NCBI GenBank assembly: GCA_027924585.1
Contig: BSBM01000442.1
Coordinates: 4,464,001 to 4,528,000, forward strand
Direction of reading: 5' to 3'
From: Larix kaempferi
Lineage: Eukaryota; Streptophyta; Pinopsida; Pinales; Pinaceae
DNA: 64,000 nucleotides
Positions within the stretch are counted from its first letter, which is position 1. Each line of letters begins with the position of its first letter. The position numbers and the translations under genes are program-made. The notes under the pieces were generated by a model. The model was not told the DNA's origin. It ran no database searches and saw nothing but the letters and a program-made list of their open reading frames with translations. This document shows, one piece after another, positions 1-10,945 of the stretch.

Positions 1-297
1 TGAAGTAGATATCTTCCACTTCCAGTGAGAGTATTTTCCCGTCTAGGTTGAAGTTCTGTGCATCGACATCCCAATAGTCTATCAAATGGCAGAGTAATAG
101 GTTTTGGTCCCTCAAACCCCCTATGCTCCAAAATTTGTATAAACCACATGCTTGTAGCACTTGTTGTGCATGCACATCATTACGAACGGCCTCATACACT
201 AAGTCATGTTCTCTCTCTCTCCACTCTAGAACCATCCTGGAAAGAGAAACAACCAAGAATTTAGTCAGTTTTGCTTTAAAAAATAGCTTCATGGCCA

Positions 298-405
298 TAC
301 CCACGGGCAATTGTGTTCACCGAGGCGGGTACCCGCGGTCAACATGTGCATTAACTGTGCATATCCAGCCCTACCCATGACCCGCATAGTTATAGCCCGT
401 GGGTA
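298..405. repeat. GC-rich inverted-repeat cluster, hAT-like subterminal motif
   Basis: The 11-mer TACCCACGGGC at 298-308 is the exact reverse complement of GCCCGTGGGTA at 395-405. Between them lies a perfect 12-bp palindrome, GCGGGTACCCGC, at 325-336. Repeated motifs built on TACCCG/CGGGTA are typical of the subterminal regions of plant hAT transposons and their non-autonomous derivatives. That is family knowledge. No transposase, clear terminal inverted repeat or 8-bp duplication is seen, so the assignment is tentative. Confidence 0.35.
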
Positions 406-2744
406 ACGCTGTGACCATGCAGGGCATGTCCAAACAAACATTTTAACCAATGAAAACTGAAATAAAAACATTGAAATGGATGGTGGGGTTGAGATTACCA
501 ACCTGCTCCTGACGGTTTGATAATCGGATGCCCATAGCTCCCAGAATCAACAGCTAAACTTTGAGGTGAAAACTAACCACAAAACTCCAAATGGGTTAAT
601 AGTAAAAATGAATTGTAAATTGTAAATTTTTGTTACTATTTATAATTTTCAAAACCCACTTGTCTATAGTTTTCGCCATTTAATGCTGTTTTGGACTAAT
701 GCAATGTCATGGAGTAGCGTTTTTTACTAGATTTCTTTGGCAGAAGTTGTTTCTGAGCATTTCACACCTACAGCAAGTATGTTTCACACCTGGCATATAG
801 GTTAGATGTCATTTTCACATGCATTATGCATTTGACCTTTTGACCACTTTCATAAGCCCTATGTGCGACCCCGCTTCTTAACTAACACAGAACCTTCACA
901 CTGTTATAGAAGTGTCGTTATGTGGCGGTAGGGCCTTTCCGAACATGGGTACCTTAGTTAGAACCCCTTTTTGCATGCTGATGCCCATGCCATTGTTTGT
1001 CCTTTGGATTGGGAGTCCTTTGTAGTTACGCCATGACGTTGTGATAAAGACTCATACTCTACTTGGTCTTATGCAAGCCATCTCCCATAAGGACTCCCCC
1101 CATTTATATCAAATTGTGACTGCATTGCATCATCTTTCTTGCCGCTTGAGCCTTGTGCCGACTCCCGCTTACTCCATTATTAGCCTAGTGCCTAAGCACT
1201 TTCCCTGTTGATCCTTGCAGAGCTTACATTTTTCCTCCACAATTTGATGACCTTTTGACCTTGAGGGAACATCCCCCTCGAGTGTCCACATCCTATACAC
1301 ACTTCCTTACATTGATCATAGGTATGTTCCACTGCTTGGAACTAGTTTGCTCGCTATTTGACACTCGTTCCCTCACTTGTTGTACTATAAGCAATTTTAT
1401 TATTTTTCAAGCTTTCCCCAATATGAAAAAGACCAAAAAAATCAAATATTCCAAAAATCCGGATGGGATTATGGTTACTACTTCTAGTTGGCAACTGTTG
1501 TGTCGCCTTTGAATAGAGCATTCATTCCACTCCATACATTATGAGTCGGGACTATAGTTGGACCTTAGGAGCTATACTAGTTTCTCAAGTTTACTCCACT
1601 AATTGGTTAAGCTTCTAGTCATTATGGAGTCCTTTTTTATGCCTACTGCATCGCACAGTTTATATTGAGTCTATGTTGCCTGAGTCTATCCATTTGCTCA
1701 TGCTCTTGTTCAAAGGAAGCCCTGAAACTAGAGTCGGACACTCCTCAAATCTCTTGGCTATTGCATCTCGGCCATCCTTATTGAGTCAGTCCGTTTCACC
1801 TGAGTTCTTCCAAATATTTCAGCATAGCTGGTACCTCATGCTGGTTGATGGGAGATGCCTTAATGCCCTCCTTCCAGCGAGTCTCGTTCCGTCGAATTCA
1901 ACCCATTTATTCCAAAACTTGAGGCTTAGAGTTTGGTTGAGTACCTTGAGGCTTGCAGTCATTAGTGGTAGGTTCTCTCACCATCGACAATTTTGGGAAT
2001 ACATCAATGTCCCCTGATCGATGGATTCATCCTAGTGTTCGATCTCAACACATCTATTCGCACTTTGATGATTGTGCTCTGTGCCTTGATGCCCATTTTC
2101 TTTATTGGTGGGTTATCTCGCGTCTGTTAACGGTATACATCATTAACCAGTAATCAGACGATGTCACATCAGGTTCGACCCCAACTCCTTTATTCACTTG
2201 ATGGGACTTGCACCATCAAATACTTGTGTAGAAGACCCCAGGCGATAGTGGCATTCAGTATGCTACTTATGACTATGAATTTACATCTGAGATATCACCT
2301 CTCAGATATCAATAGTTTGTACCTCCAGTTTGCACCAGTTGTTTCCTTTTCAGCAAGAGACCATATCTTATTGTAGAGGGATCATGGCTATGATCACTTA
2401 TGACATATGTACTGCCTATTCATGGCCATTGTATCAGATTGTTGTACTAAACTGACATGTACTCAGGGATACTATTGTATTATGACGAGTGAGCCGCTCC
2501 TTCCACTTATGTCTCCATCACTCCACTTCTAAGATTTATAATGTATTTCGGCCATCGTAGCATTAGTCTCTGACCTCACACATTAGGGGGCATTTGTTAC
2601 AACGTAATATTCCACCTTGTGAGCATCAACACTCTTTGGCCTAGAGGATCCAGTCTACTGACTCAGATCCACTTTTTATCCTCTAGAGACACTATTTTTC
2701 CCTATTTTTTCCTCTGTACGCTAGCTGCATCATTACAGTGGGTG

Positions 2745-2778
2745 TACCCGTGAGTTGCATCACTATAGCCCACGGGTA
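2745..2778. repeat. 34-bp hairpin repeat, second copy
   Basis: TACCCGTG at 2745-2752 pairs with CACGGGTA at 2771-2778, giving an 8-bp stem around an 18-bp loop. By eye it matches 372-405 in the same orientation at about three quarters of positions, with the same 34-bp length. It may be a short dispersed hairpin or the remnant of a transposon end. Confidence 0.35.
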
Positions 2779-3521
2779 GCATGTAAAATGGTAGAAATCA
2801 CTAGTTAATTACTTTTTATTCCAAAAAAGCAGTCATTGGGTGACCTTTGACCCTCCATCTGCCCCAGAAACGCCTCGATGTGTCCTTTCATCTACCTTTG
2901 AGAGGACTATATATTGAGCACATATGGCTTATGGACGGGGGGAGAAAGGAGAGCAAGATAACTCTAGTGGATTTCTGCCCTATATTGAGTCTACACTCAT
3001 TGATCCTTGTAGTTGTGAACCCTTTATGTTCACCTTCCAAACTCCTATCATAGTTTGAGTTTTCCATTCCATGGAGGATTGAATTGGTGGAGGAACAAGT
3101 GGATTGACCCAGATCTTGGTTCAGATTGGTTGCCGACAAGAGGTCGTATCACATTGTACTTATTGTTATTTATTTATAGAAATACTCATATTCTCGTCCA
3201 TTAATGTTGTGAATGTTTTTTATATTACATTGGGTTGCATTTATTTATAATATCATGGACCATTGTTATTGATGATGTTAATTTTGTTTATATATTGCAT
3301 GCGCTTGTTGTACATTGGCTGTCAAGACTAATTTGCAGATTCAAGTGCATGGATTGAAAGCTCCAACGGGGATCTACATCAAACGTTTGGATCGAGGCTG
3401 GTTATCTTCTTCATTATCTTAGCATTGTCATTTATATAGCATAACATTGGGAATTGAGTTAATTTCTGGTATTCAGCTATCTGTTGTGGTCCACCCCAAG
3501 CCATATGAAGTTTTCTCCAAC

Positions 3522-3581
3522 ACAGTTTGTCACTTGGTGTTCCAAACATTACTTCCCCTCATGGAAAATTTTGTGTTCTGA
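3522..3581 (+). pseudogene. Long unknown ORF, copy A, segment 1 (relic)
   Basis: This short stretch matches copy B at about 24,147-24,200: both contain a near-identical run starting GTTTGTCAC and continuing through TTCCAAACATTACT or its close equivalent. It is the part of copy A lying left of the solo LTR insertion. The reading continues at 5097 after the insertion. Homology upstream of 3522 is not visible, so copy A is truncated or interrupted again here. It is too short and mutated to be functional. Confidence 0.5.
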
Positions 3582-5096
3582 TGTCATGTCCCCTCATTGA
3601 TGATCATTGGATTGAGTTGCTAACCCAATCAATCCCTTGGGTTTAAGATAAAATATCATTTACTTGGGGTTAATTTTGAGATTATAGGCATTAATTGATT
3701 AGAAGTTATTGATTTTATTTTTCCTAAAGTTTGAAATGCACTTGATGAGAATTATTTTTTATTAATAGATATTTTATTTCAATAGAATAAGTGGATAATG
3801 CTCCACAAGGGCACATTAGAGGATAAGTATGACCAAGAGGTAACTTGCAAGAGAAGAAAAGATGAAAACATCCAAATCTAGGAAAGTTAGGAAAAAGAAA
3901 GAAAATATAGCACACAGAAGAAAAGCAGCTAAACTCAGGAAAAGCAGAATAAATCAAAAAGCAAATAAAAGTAGAAAGGAGGATATGGAAGAAAAGCGGG
4001 ATAAAGAAAAAGAAAAAGAAAAAGTAAAATCAAAATCAAAAGGAAAATCAAAAGCAAAAGCAAAATCAGATAGCAAAGGAAAAAGAGGAAAGTAAAGCAT
4101 AGCATAAAGCAAAGGAAAAAGCTAAATCAGAAAGCAAGCCAATCTTATCCACTCCATGAGGGTGCAATAGTCTATCTTACTTTCTCCACAATTCACCTTA
4201 AATATATAAAATAAGGAGTGTGCACCATTAGCCCATCTTTTGACAGTTTGAGAATTGAATTGAATGCAATTTTGCCTCTTTGACTTGGGAGATGTAACCC
4301 TAGTCCAAGTTGGGAGATGTGCCTCTGCTTCTTCTGAAAGGATGATGAAATCCAGTCTTCATAATGGAGTTTATTTCAGTTCCTAAGGTCTGATCCAATT
4401 GAATTCAAGCTTATTGCAAAGATTAGAGAGCCTCCCATCCAAAATTATGATGATCTCTAGTCTTTCTTTGATGGATAATATTATTTCTTGTGTATTTCTT
4501 TCCTGAGAGTTCTATGAGAAGTATTTCAACTACTTATGGCTGTTACTGATTTAATAATGAACCTATGAATTCTATTTTACATTTTGAATAAAGAAAAGTA
4601 TGCATTTTACATTTTGAATAAAGAAAATATGCATTTCATATCCATCTTTTGCACCTAGTCTAGACTGCCGTGGAAAATAGCTAATTTTCAGTGTTTGACT
4701 AATAAATGAACTTTCATAACTCCAAATTGAATTCTTTCAGTTTATGATTTTAATTAAAATTCCAATATACTCATTCAAATTATGAAACCAATAATTCATG
4801 ACCTTCTCCTACTATTTGGAAATTCCTGAATTCGAACTAGTTGTGCAATCTCGGGTATCACTTTTGCTTGTTTATTCTTGAAATATTCTTAGAACCTCTT
4901 AAAAATTGCTAGAGAGAACATTAATTGATAATTGAATTCAATTTAGTTTTATTGATCCTTCCCAATTAAAAATACTTCCAGAATTCCTTGAAATTACCCT
5001 TACTACAACTAGTCAAGCCATTAGTCTTCATTGTTTTGCGTTAAGTCTTGCAGAAGAGTTAGTTAGTGTATTATTAGATATGAATGGTACATTACA
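3582..5096 (+). mobile_element. Solo LTR inside copy A of the unknown ORF
   Basis: The 1515-bp block starts TGTCATGTCCCC and ends GGTACATTACA, so it has the TG...CA ends of an LTR. It is flanked by TCTGA (3577-3581) and TCTAA (5097-5101), a 5-bp target-site duplication with one mismatch. Copy B of the ORF is uninterrupted at this point (around 24,200), which shows the block is an insertion. No internal domain, primer-binding site or second LTR is present, so it is a solo LTR, presumably of a Ty3 element. Its + orientation rests on the TATA-like box at 4203. It contains a purine-rich stretch (about 3840-4130) that translates as a Lys/Glu/Ser-rich 77-codon frame. Confidence 0.75.
4203..4212 (+). 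promoter_or_regulatory. TATA-like box in the solo LTR
   Basis: TATATAAAAT lies roughly 620 bp into the LTR, a plausible U3/R position. It is inferred from sequence and position only. Confidence 0.3.
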
Positions 5097-5640
5097 TCTA
5101 ATATGTCCAAAAATATTTGCTTCATTACCATGGATTCCATCAGAATAATTTTTTATATGCTAGAGTCTTTAGCCCCCTATCCCTTCAACGAAAAAACCCT
5201 AGCTAGTGATTTTAATAGTATCGGCCCTTATGGGAATCACCAGTTCTTGTCCAAACACCTAGATTTGGGGATGGGCATGCCTACTACACTGCCTCCTTAT
5301 GCCACTATTGTTTTCTTTGAAATCTCCAGGAGAGCCATTTCCATTATATGGATAATTGTGGGGTTAGAAGACAACGAGTCTGTGTATGAAGTAACCCTAG
5401 GAGTTTTGCTCAAGTTGACCACCGAACCTGGTAATAATCATCCTCTATTTGACCTCTGTATCCACCTAGATGAGAAAATTGATGAAAATTTGGAGGAATT
5501 TCCTACAATTACATACTTTAGGTTCCCGTCATACATGTTCTTCATGTTCTTTTATTAGAATTTTGAAAGGTTCAAACACTTGGGCCTAAATACCACTGAT
5601 GAAAAAGGAATACAAACTCCAGTATATGAGTGGAAAGATT
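5097..5640 (+). pseudogene. Long unknown ORF, copy A, segment 2
   Basis: An open frame at 5103-5558 (151 codons) aligns with copy B at 24,186-24,660: both carry the strings LPPYAT, SRRAISII and IVGLEDNES in the same order. The frame is closed by stops after 5558, and the segment ends where Copia-1 is inserted at 5641. The protein family is not recognised. The ORF belongs to the Ty3 composite, where it lies 3' of pol or 5' of gag depending on how the element is delimited. This copy cannot be functional because of the two large insertions and several stops. Confidence 0.6.
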
Positions 5641-6289
5641 TGTTAAATTTTCTGAATTTACTTCAATCTGATCTAGGATCTTAACTGAGAGAACAACATG
5701 TACAGCATATCTACAGCATATCAATCATGGAGACAATAATGCAAGCACACAAGAGACACAAAGATTTACTTGGGGAAAATCATAAAGGTGAAAAACCCCA
5801 ATAACTTCCTCAGAGATAGATAGAGCAATGATACAACCAACCAATAGAGATAGCCATAACCTAGCAGCAATCCTCCTCCTCCATAAGTGCGCCTCTCCTC
5901 CTTGAGAGCATGTGTGAGAAGTGAGTGAGCAAATAGAGTGCCTCCCGCACTCTATTTATACTTGACTTGACTTGCCTTTTTACCTAACTCATGTCGGCTC
6001 GAACTTAACCACATAACATAATGCTGAGTGGGCCGACCCCCAATAGGGTGGTCTAATAACCCTTTGACCCACATGGCCGACCCCCAATAGGGTGGTCTAA
6101 TAACCCTTTGACCCACATGACTTATACAGGGCCGACCCCAAACAAGGTGGTCTAATAACCCATCAAATATAAGTTACGACACTTACAATATAAATGACGA
6201 CACTTCCTTATAGAGGAATAATACCATCTCTATAGGAATACAATATACATATATGTGAAATACATTCCGAATTTACATATACATCAACA
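5641..6289 (-). repeat. Copia-1 3' LTR
   Basis: 649 bp, read on the - strand from TGTTGATG to ATTTAACA. It matches 12,261-12,909 with a single difference seen by eye. It contains a short direct repeat around 6030-6120, a duplicated GGCCGACCCC-type block that Copia-2's LTRs lack, which explains most of the 649 versus 603 bp length difference. Confidence 0.9.
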
Positions 6290-6298
6290 CTCCCTCTT
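6290..6298 (-). other. Copia-1 polypurine tract
   Basis: On the - strand AAGAGGGAG immediately precedes the 3' LTR start TGTTGATG. This is the expected position and composition of the plus-strand primer of reverse transcription. Confidence 0.7.
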
Positions 6299-6544
6299 AA
6301 CTAGGAAGGTATTTCTCAGCACAGTTCTTCTAGCACAAGTCATCTTCTCTGGATCATCGTCACTGGATAATCGTCATCGAGTCATCATCATCATCACTGC
6401 TGCTTCTATCTCAATCAATCTCTGAATCTACTCGTCATAGGAAGTTCTACAGAGCCAGTCCTTTTTCATACTGGATGTAGGCCCACCACCTGCAGGTCTT
6501 CGTCATCACTGGCCATACTGTGGAATCCTCAGGACTTTTACATG

Positions 6545-7110
6545 CGTCACAAAACCTCGAAAGATCATCCCAGGATGTTACGAGCACACAGCTCTACCTA
6601 TAGGATCTCCCAGGGCACCGAATTACATGTGACCTCACCACAAAACCTCGCAAGAGCATCTGCCAGATATCCCAGGGAACCGAATTACATGCCATAGGCA
6701 AAACCTCGAAAGACTATCTGCAGATCTCCCAGGGCACCGAATTACATGTGGTCATGGCAAAACCTCGAAAGAGCATTTGCCAGATGTCCCAGGGAACCGA
6801 ATTACATGCCATAGGCAAAACCTCGAAAGACCATCTGCAAATCTCCCAGGGCACCGAATTACATGCCATAGGACAAAACGTCGAAAGAGCATCTGCCAGA
6901 TATCCCAGGGAACCGAATTACATGCCATAGGCAAAACCTCGAAAGACTATCTGCAGATCTCCCAGGGCACTGAATTACATGTCCTCCCAGAGCAAAACCT
7001 CGAAAGAGCATTTGCCAGATGTCCCAGGGCACCGAATTACATGCCATAGGCAAAACCTCGAAAGACCATCTGCAAATCTCCCAGGGCACCGAATTACATG
7101 CTCATATGCA
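6545..7110. repeat. Minisatellite array 1 of Copia-1 (about 57-62 bp units)
   Basis: Nine copies of a unit containing CCCAGGG..CCGAATTACATG and AAAACCTCGAAAGA follow each other. The AATTACATG string recurs at about 6621, 6683, 6740, 6800, 6857, 6916, 6973, 7034 and 7092. Several periods are near multiples of three, which leaves long frames open on both strands; these are artefacts. The array lies between the RNase H stop and the polypurine tract. Copia-2 has a related array at 47,450-48,005 with partly longer units. Confidence 0.85.
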
Positions 7111-7129
7111 CAACCTGATCCACGGCCAC

Positions 7130-7705
7130 AGAGTATCAACCTGATACTCACCATACATCATCCTGATGTATCCATGATCATCCTGATCATCATCACTGCA
7201 ACATCCTGCTGCATGTCATCTGGAGCAACATCCTGAAGCTCGTCATCTATGATCATCCTGATCATCACTGCAACATCCTGCTGCATGCCAAGTATCATAC
7301 ATGATCCTCCTGATCATCAATGTATCCACCTGATACAAATACATGATACATATCATCATACATGATCCTCCTGATCATCAATGCATCTACCTGATGCATA
7401 CCAAGTATCTACCTGATACATATCATCATACATGATCCACCTGATCATACAATGTATCCACCTGATACATATACAGATACATGGTCCAAGCATCCAACAT
7501 GATGCATACATACATACATAAAAATGATCCAACTGATCATATCCAGCATCCAACATGATGCGTACATACATACATAAAATGATCCAACTGATCATATCTA
7601 GCATCCACATGATGCGTACATACATACATAAAATGATCCAACTGATCATATCTAGCATCCACATGATGCGTACATACATACATAAAATGATCCAACTGAT
7701 CATAT
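7130..7705. repeat. Minisatellite array 2 of Copia-1, rich in TGATCA palindromes
   Basis: Imperfect repeats of CCACCTGATCATAC and ATGATCCAACTGATCAT-type words fill this stretch. The right part holds units at an exact 54-bp period (CGTACATACA at 7561, 7615 and 7669). The repeated ATGATC/TGATCAT halves give each unit hairpin potential, and there is a TACA microsatellite inside. On the - strand it reads as a repeated 18-residue peptide, which I treat as an artefact of the period. The same kind of array is at 48,055-48,680 in Copia-2. Confidence 0.8.
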
Positions 7706-7817
7706 CAAGCAGAAACTAGAACATCATTCTGATGCTCATCATCCAGCGCTTACATCCACAGCCATGTGAAGGATCCTCCTTCCAACATGCTTGGAATGGC
7801 TTCAGCAAATGTGTCCG

Positions 7818-8860
7818 TCACTTCTTCCTCGAAGTGTCCTCGATCTGAATAACGCCAAGCCTCTCTCTGAAGTACTCGAACTTCACCCTGGCTAGTGGCT
7901 TCGTCAGCACATCTGCAATCTGCTCGTCCGTCGCAACATACAGGAGCTTCACAGCTCCTCTCTGCACCATATCCCTGATATAGTGATATTTGATCTCTAT
8001 GTGTTTCGACCTGTCATGAAACACTGGGTTCTCGGACAGCTTCACACAACTCTGGTTATCACAGAAGATACCAGTAGCCTCCAACGGGAGATCAAATAAC
8101 TCAGACAGTAGCTTCCGTAGCCATACTGCCTCACAACTAGCTGAACAGGCTGCAACATACTCTGCCTCAGCTGTACTCAGTGCTACGCAGGACTGCTTCC
8201 TGCTAAACCAAGAGATCACACCTGATCCCATACTGAAGCAACACCCAGATGTGCTCTTCCTATCTGCAGCACTGCCATCCCAATCTGAATCAACATAACC
8301 ATGCAGGTTAAACTTTTGATTTGCCTCATATCTGAGCCCATAATCCACTGTACCCTTTAGGTACCTCAGAACATGCTTTACAGCAACTAGGTGAACACTC
8401 CTCGGATCCGTCAGGAACTGGCTCAATGTGTTCACAGCAAAGCAAATGTCTGGTCTCATGTTCGTCGGGTACATCAAGGACCCAATAATCTGACGATACA
8501 TAGAAACATCAACTGGCTCAGATGAAGCATCACATAGAAGCTTCAGATTCGATGCCATCGGTGTGGCCATGGCCTTGCAATCCATCATCCCGAATCTCTT
8601 CAGGATCTCTACTGCATACTTCCCTTGTCCAAGGAAGATTCCTTTTGCATTCTTCCACACCTCCATGTCAAAAACAAATAGTGCATCATCCCCAAGTTCT
8701 TCATCTCGAACTCGGTAGTAAGCTTCCGCTGCGTGTCGACAATCAATCTATTTTCACCTGTAACAAACATGTTATCTGTGTACAAAAGTAGTATCACTGA
8801 ATTGCCTTCCTCAACCTTGTAGTAAAGGTTGGAATCCACATTATTCTTGGTAAGGCCCAA
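7818..8860 (-). pseudogene. Copia-1 reverse transcriptase C-terminus and RNase H
   Basis: The frame 7818-8666 (282 codons) encodes the end of a Ty1/Copia RT followed by a well-preserved RNase H. Features seen include GSLMYPTNMRPDICFAVN, KHVLRYLKGTVDYG, a YVDSDWDGSAADRKSTSG block and LSTAEAEYVA, and later DNQSCVKLSENPV and HIEIKYHYIRD, all standard landmarks of the family. An overlapping frame at 8609-8860 gives the preceding RT part, including LLLYTDNM where the catalytic YxDD motif is expected, so one catalytic Asp is replaced by Asn. A frameshift separates the two frames. RNase H could fold, but RT is catalytically impaired and lacks its N-terminal part, so the element cannot supply its own polymerase. 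Confidence 0.9.
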
Positions 8861-8889
8861 ACTGGATAGAAAGCTGTCTATCCTATCAT

Positions 8890-9110
8890 ACCAAGTTCTT
8901 CACACATATATGACTACACCATGCTGTCTTGAGATCCATCTGGTGCATCTTCTATTTCATCACTTTTATATTTCTCAATGCTGCCATCTGCAACATGCTT
9001 GATCTGATAGTTCCATTTGGAAGTCATAACAAACTTCCATTCACATCTTGGGACTACATCCCAAACATCATTCTTCATGATCGACGGATCATGACATTCC
9101 ATTTCTTCAT
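8890..9110 (-). pseudogene. Copia-1 reverse transcriptase N-terminal fragment
   Basis: On the - strand the frame from 9102 reads NDVWDVVP, then TSKWNYQIKHVADGSIEKYK, the conserved start of the Copia RT domain. It then jumps, with a frame change, to the later RT motif around HQMDLKTA. The normal stretch between these motifs is absent, so an internal deletion is fixed here. Comparison with Copia-2 at 49,661-49,800 shows that Copia-1 also lost a further piece after KTA. Upstream neighbour is the integrase scrap, downstream the main RT/RNase H frame. Confidence 0.8.
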
Positions 9111-9644
9111 CCTAGATCCTGGGAACTTCAATATCTTCAATAAATAAATTTGTTGCTGAACAAATGTTGTAGTTCTTCTTTTGTAGGAGATGGCATACGA
9201 TCTTTCCTACACAACAAGTTAAATTGCATGATTAGAAAACATCTCATAGTTTTCAGAACAAATTCTTACGCATAAATAAATATGTCATACAGTCATGCAA
9301 TTATCTTAGCCAATGCTTCAATACAACATTTATCCATATCCCGTAACTTTCTAGATGCCTTCCAATCTCTACCAGAACATTGTTAAGAGTGTGCACAACT
9401 CCCAACATGTCAGCAAAGAGGTTTCATTCTAGATAAGTAGCAATGGAATGTTGTACAGTGCCATAGGCTACTTACCCATGCATATTAGTAGTATACTGTT
9501 CATTAATGTAATTATTCTAATATGCACAATACATATCCTAAGTCTAAGACCATGAGCATATACATCATTGAACAATTTTATTTAAACAAACAAATATGCA
9601 AGAAGTTAAAATACTTATCTTTGTTTGTTCGTTGGGTGGACTCC

Positions 9645-9803
9645 CTCTGAGTCTTTGCTTCCTTACAGGAGCTGCTGGAGTCCTAATCTGAAGTAGCTTC
9701 TTCTACACCTTTCTGTTGTGGAAAGATGGTCAACTCCCTCTGAATATCTGCATCCTTGCAGAAACTACTGAAGTGTGTTCCTTTGCTTTCTTGTAGGAAC
9801 AAC
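9645..9803 (-). pseudogene. Copia-1 integrase scrap
   Basis: In shifted frames the - strand gives FLQESKGTHFSS and KDADIQREL, matching the better preserved stretch of Copia-2 at 50,450-50,600, where it continues into HNPHKNGVAKKK, the hallmark region of Copia integrase near the catalytic Glu. Only this short part of the integrase core is recognisable. The zinc-binding region and the first two catalytic Asp residues are not seen. Confidence 0.55.
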
Positions 9804-10794
9804 TGGAGTGTGCTCCCTCTTGATCTTTGTTTCCTGGATTACCTGTTCTTGAACTCATATTCATCCTTGGTTCCTATGCATGCTTATTGGTATCATGAAT
9901 GTGTTATCCTTGTGATCTCATATAAAATCATACATTCATTAGTATACTATTAAAACACAATAATCTCAAGCATGTATAGTCATGATCATTTCAAACAGAA
10001 ATAATAAGCATTAGCATTCAAGGTTTATGTAGGATTCTTAAGGTTAGTCAAATCATAAGAAACATAACATGTCTAAACCTGTAATTACTCAAACCTATGA
10101 CTCTTCAGGTTAGTTGAATCATCAATCAAGATAAGAGATATAAAATGCATAAAACCTGTGATTATTCAAACCTATACCATCATGATTCTTCTGGTTAGTC
10201 ATATCATCAATTATGGTAAGAAACATAATATGCATACAATCATGATTATTCAAACCTATGACTTCATGAACAATCATTATCAACAACGCGATAGTATAAG
10301 ATCCTAACCCAAGGTAGGAATCTAGCTTGATATAGGAAAAACATACCTGGATTATCATGTTAGCTAGTTATGTCTAACATACTCGTATAATGTCTTTTGG
10401 TTCTCTTTAGTGGCTTGTGCTAGTAACCTGCATGTCTCATAAGTTAACCATTATAAAACCAAGTTATACATACCTCGAGAATGGATCTCTTATGAGATTC
10501 ATGGCAATGGATGAATCTTTGTCCTCATGTCATCATGATCATATGTTCTTGAACCAGAACATGATTTGTCTTCTTGGTGTACCTTTCATGTTAGTAGACA
10601 ACATAAAACTCATACAACATCACAATGTGTTAGTACAAACATAAGTTTCATACTCCTAATAAATGAATGCATTCATAATTTTATTAAGGTGATATGATAA
10701 GTCTAAAATCAAGATTGTACTAACCGTGATAACATGAAGACAAACATACCATAAACTTAATCATGGATAAATATCGAAACATACCTCGATGAGT

Positions 10795-10945
10795 CATACC
10801 TGTCGAGATCGCTTGTAATCTTCTTATGTAAGGCCTTATCCTCATCTCCCTCTGAGACATGAACTTCTTCACTTATGCAGGTGATCAATCCATCTTCTTC
10901 TAGGATTAACCCAATCCACTTGATTTGCAAGAACTGGACCTAGAG
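10795..10945 (-). other. Exon-like open segment conserved in both Copia copies
   Basis: The - strand frame reads KWIGLILEEDGLITCISEEV and on through KKITSDLDRY, ending at a GTATGTTT that looks like a plant 5' splice site. Copia-2 keeps the same frame at 51,530-51,690 (KWIGLILEEDGLVTCISEEV, KKITSNLDRY) despite many differences between the copies. I do not recognise the family. It may be an exon of a captured host gene, a relic of a leader ORF, or chance. Confidence 0.35.

Larger units (their letters stand above)
1..3521. other. Unresolved non-coding sequence left of the nested Ty3 block
   Basis: No reading frame here exceeds about 115 codons and none shows a recognisable domain, so I see no gene. 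The text is mixed C/T-rich sequence of the sort seen in LTR or spacer DNA, but I could not find matching direct repeats, a primer-binding site or a target-site duplication to delimit an element. Two short hairpin repeats at 372-405 and 2745-2778 are listed separately. Homology to the long-ORF copy B begins only at about 3522, so the upstream part of copy A is either missing or displaced by this stretch. Confidence 0.5.

Noticed and set aside
1255-2376. Small + strand frames as an exon series
   Set aside because: Frames are short, unrelated in phase, without recognisable domains or consistent splice sites.
3862-4095. Lys/Glu/Ser-rich 77-codon frame as a small basic protein gene
   Set aside because: It is low-complexity purine-rich sequence inside a solo LTR, with no conserved domain and no sign of a transcript unit of its own.
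6748-7236. Overlapping frames on both strands with repeated peptides as a repeat protein
   Set aside because: They arise from minisatellite units whose periods are near multiples of three; frames are open on both strands and change with unit length.
7356-7703. Frame with a repeated 18-residue hydrophobic peptide
   Set aside because: It is a translation of the 54-bp tandem repeat, downstream of the RNase H stop, and is not kept in the same form in Copia-2.
6545-7705. CRISPR-like repeat and spacer array
   Set aside because: Units are contiguous minisatellites with no unique spacers, in a plant retrotransposon; no cas genes are present.
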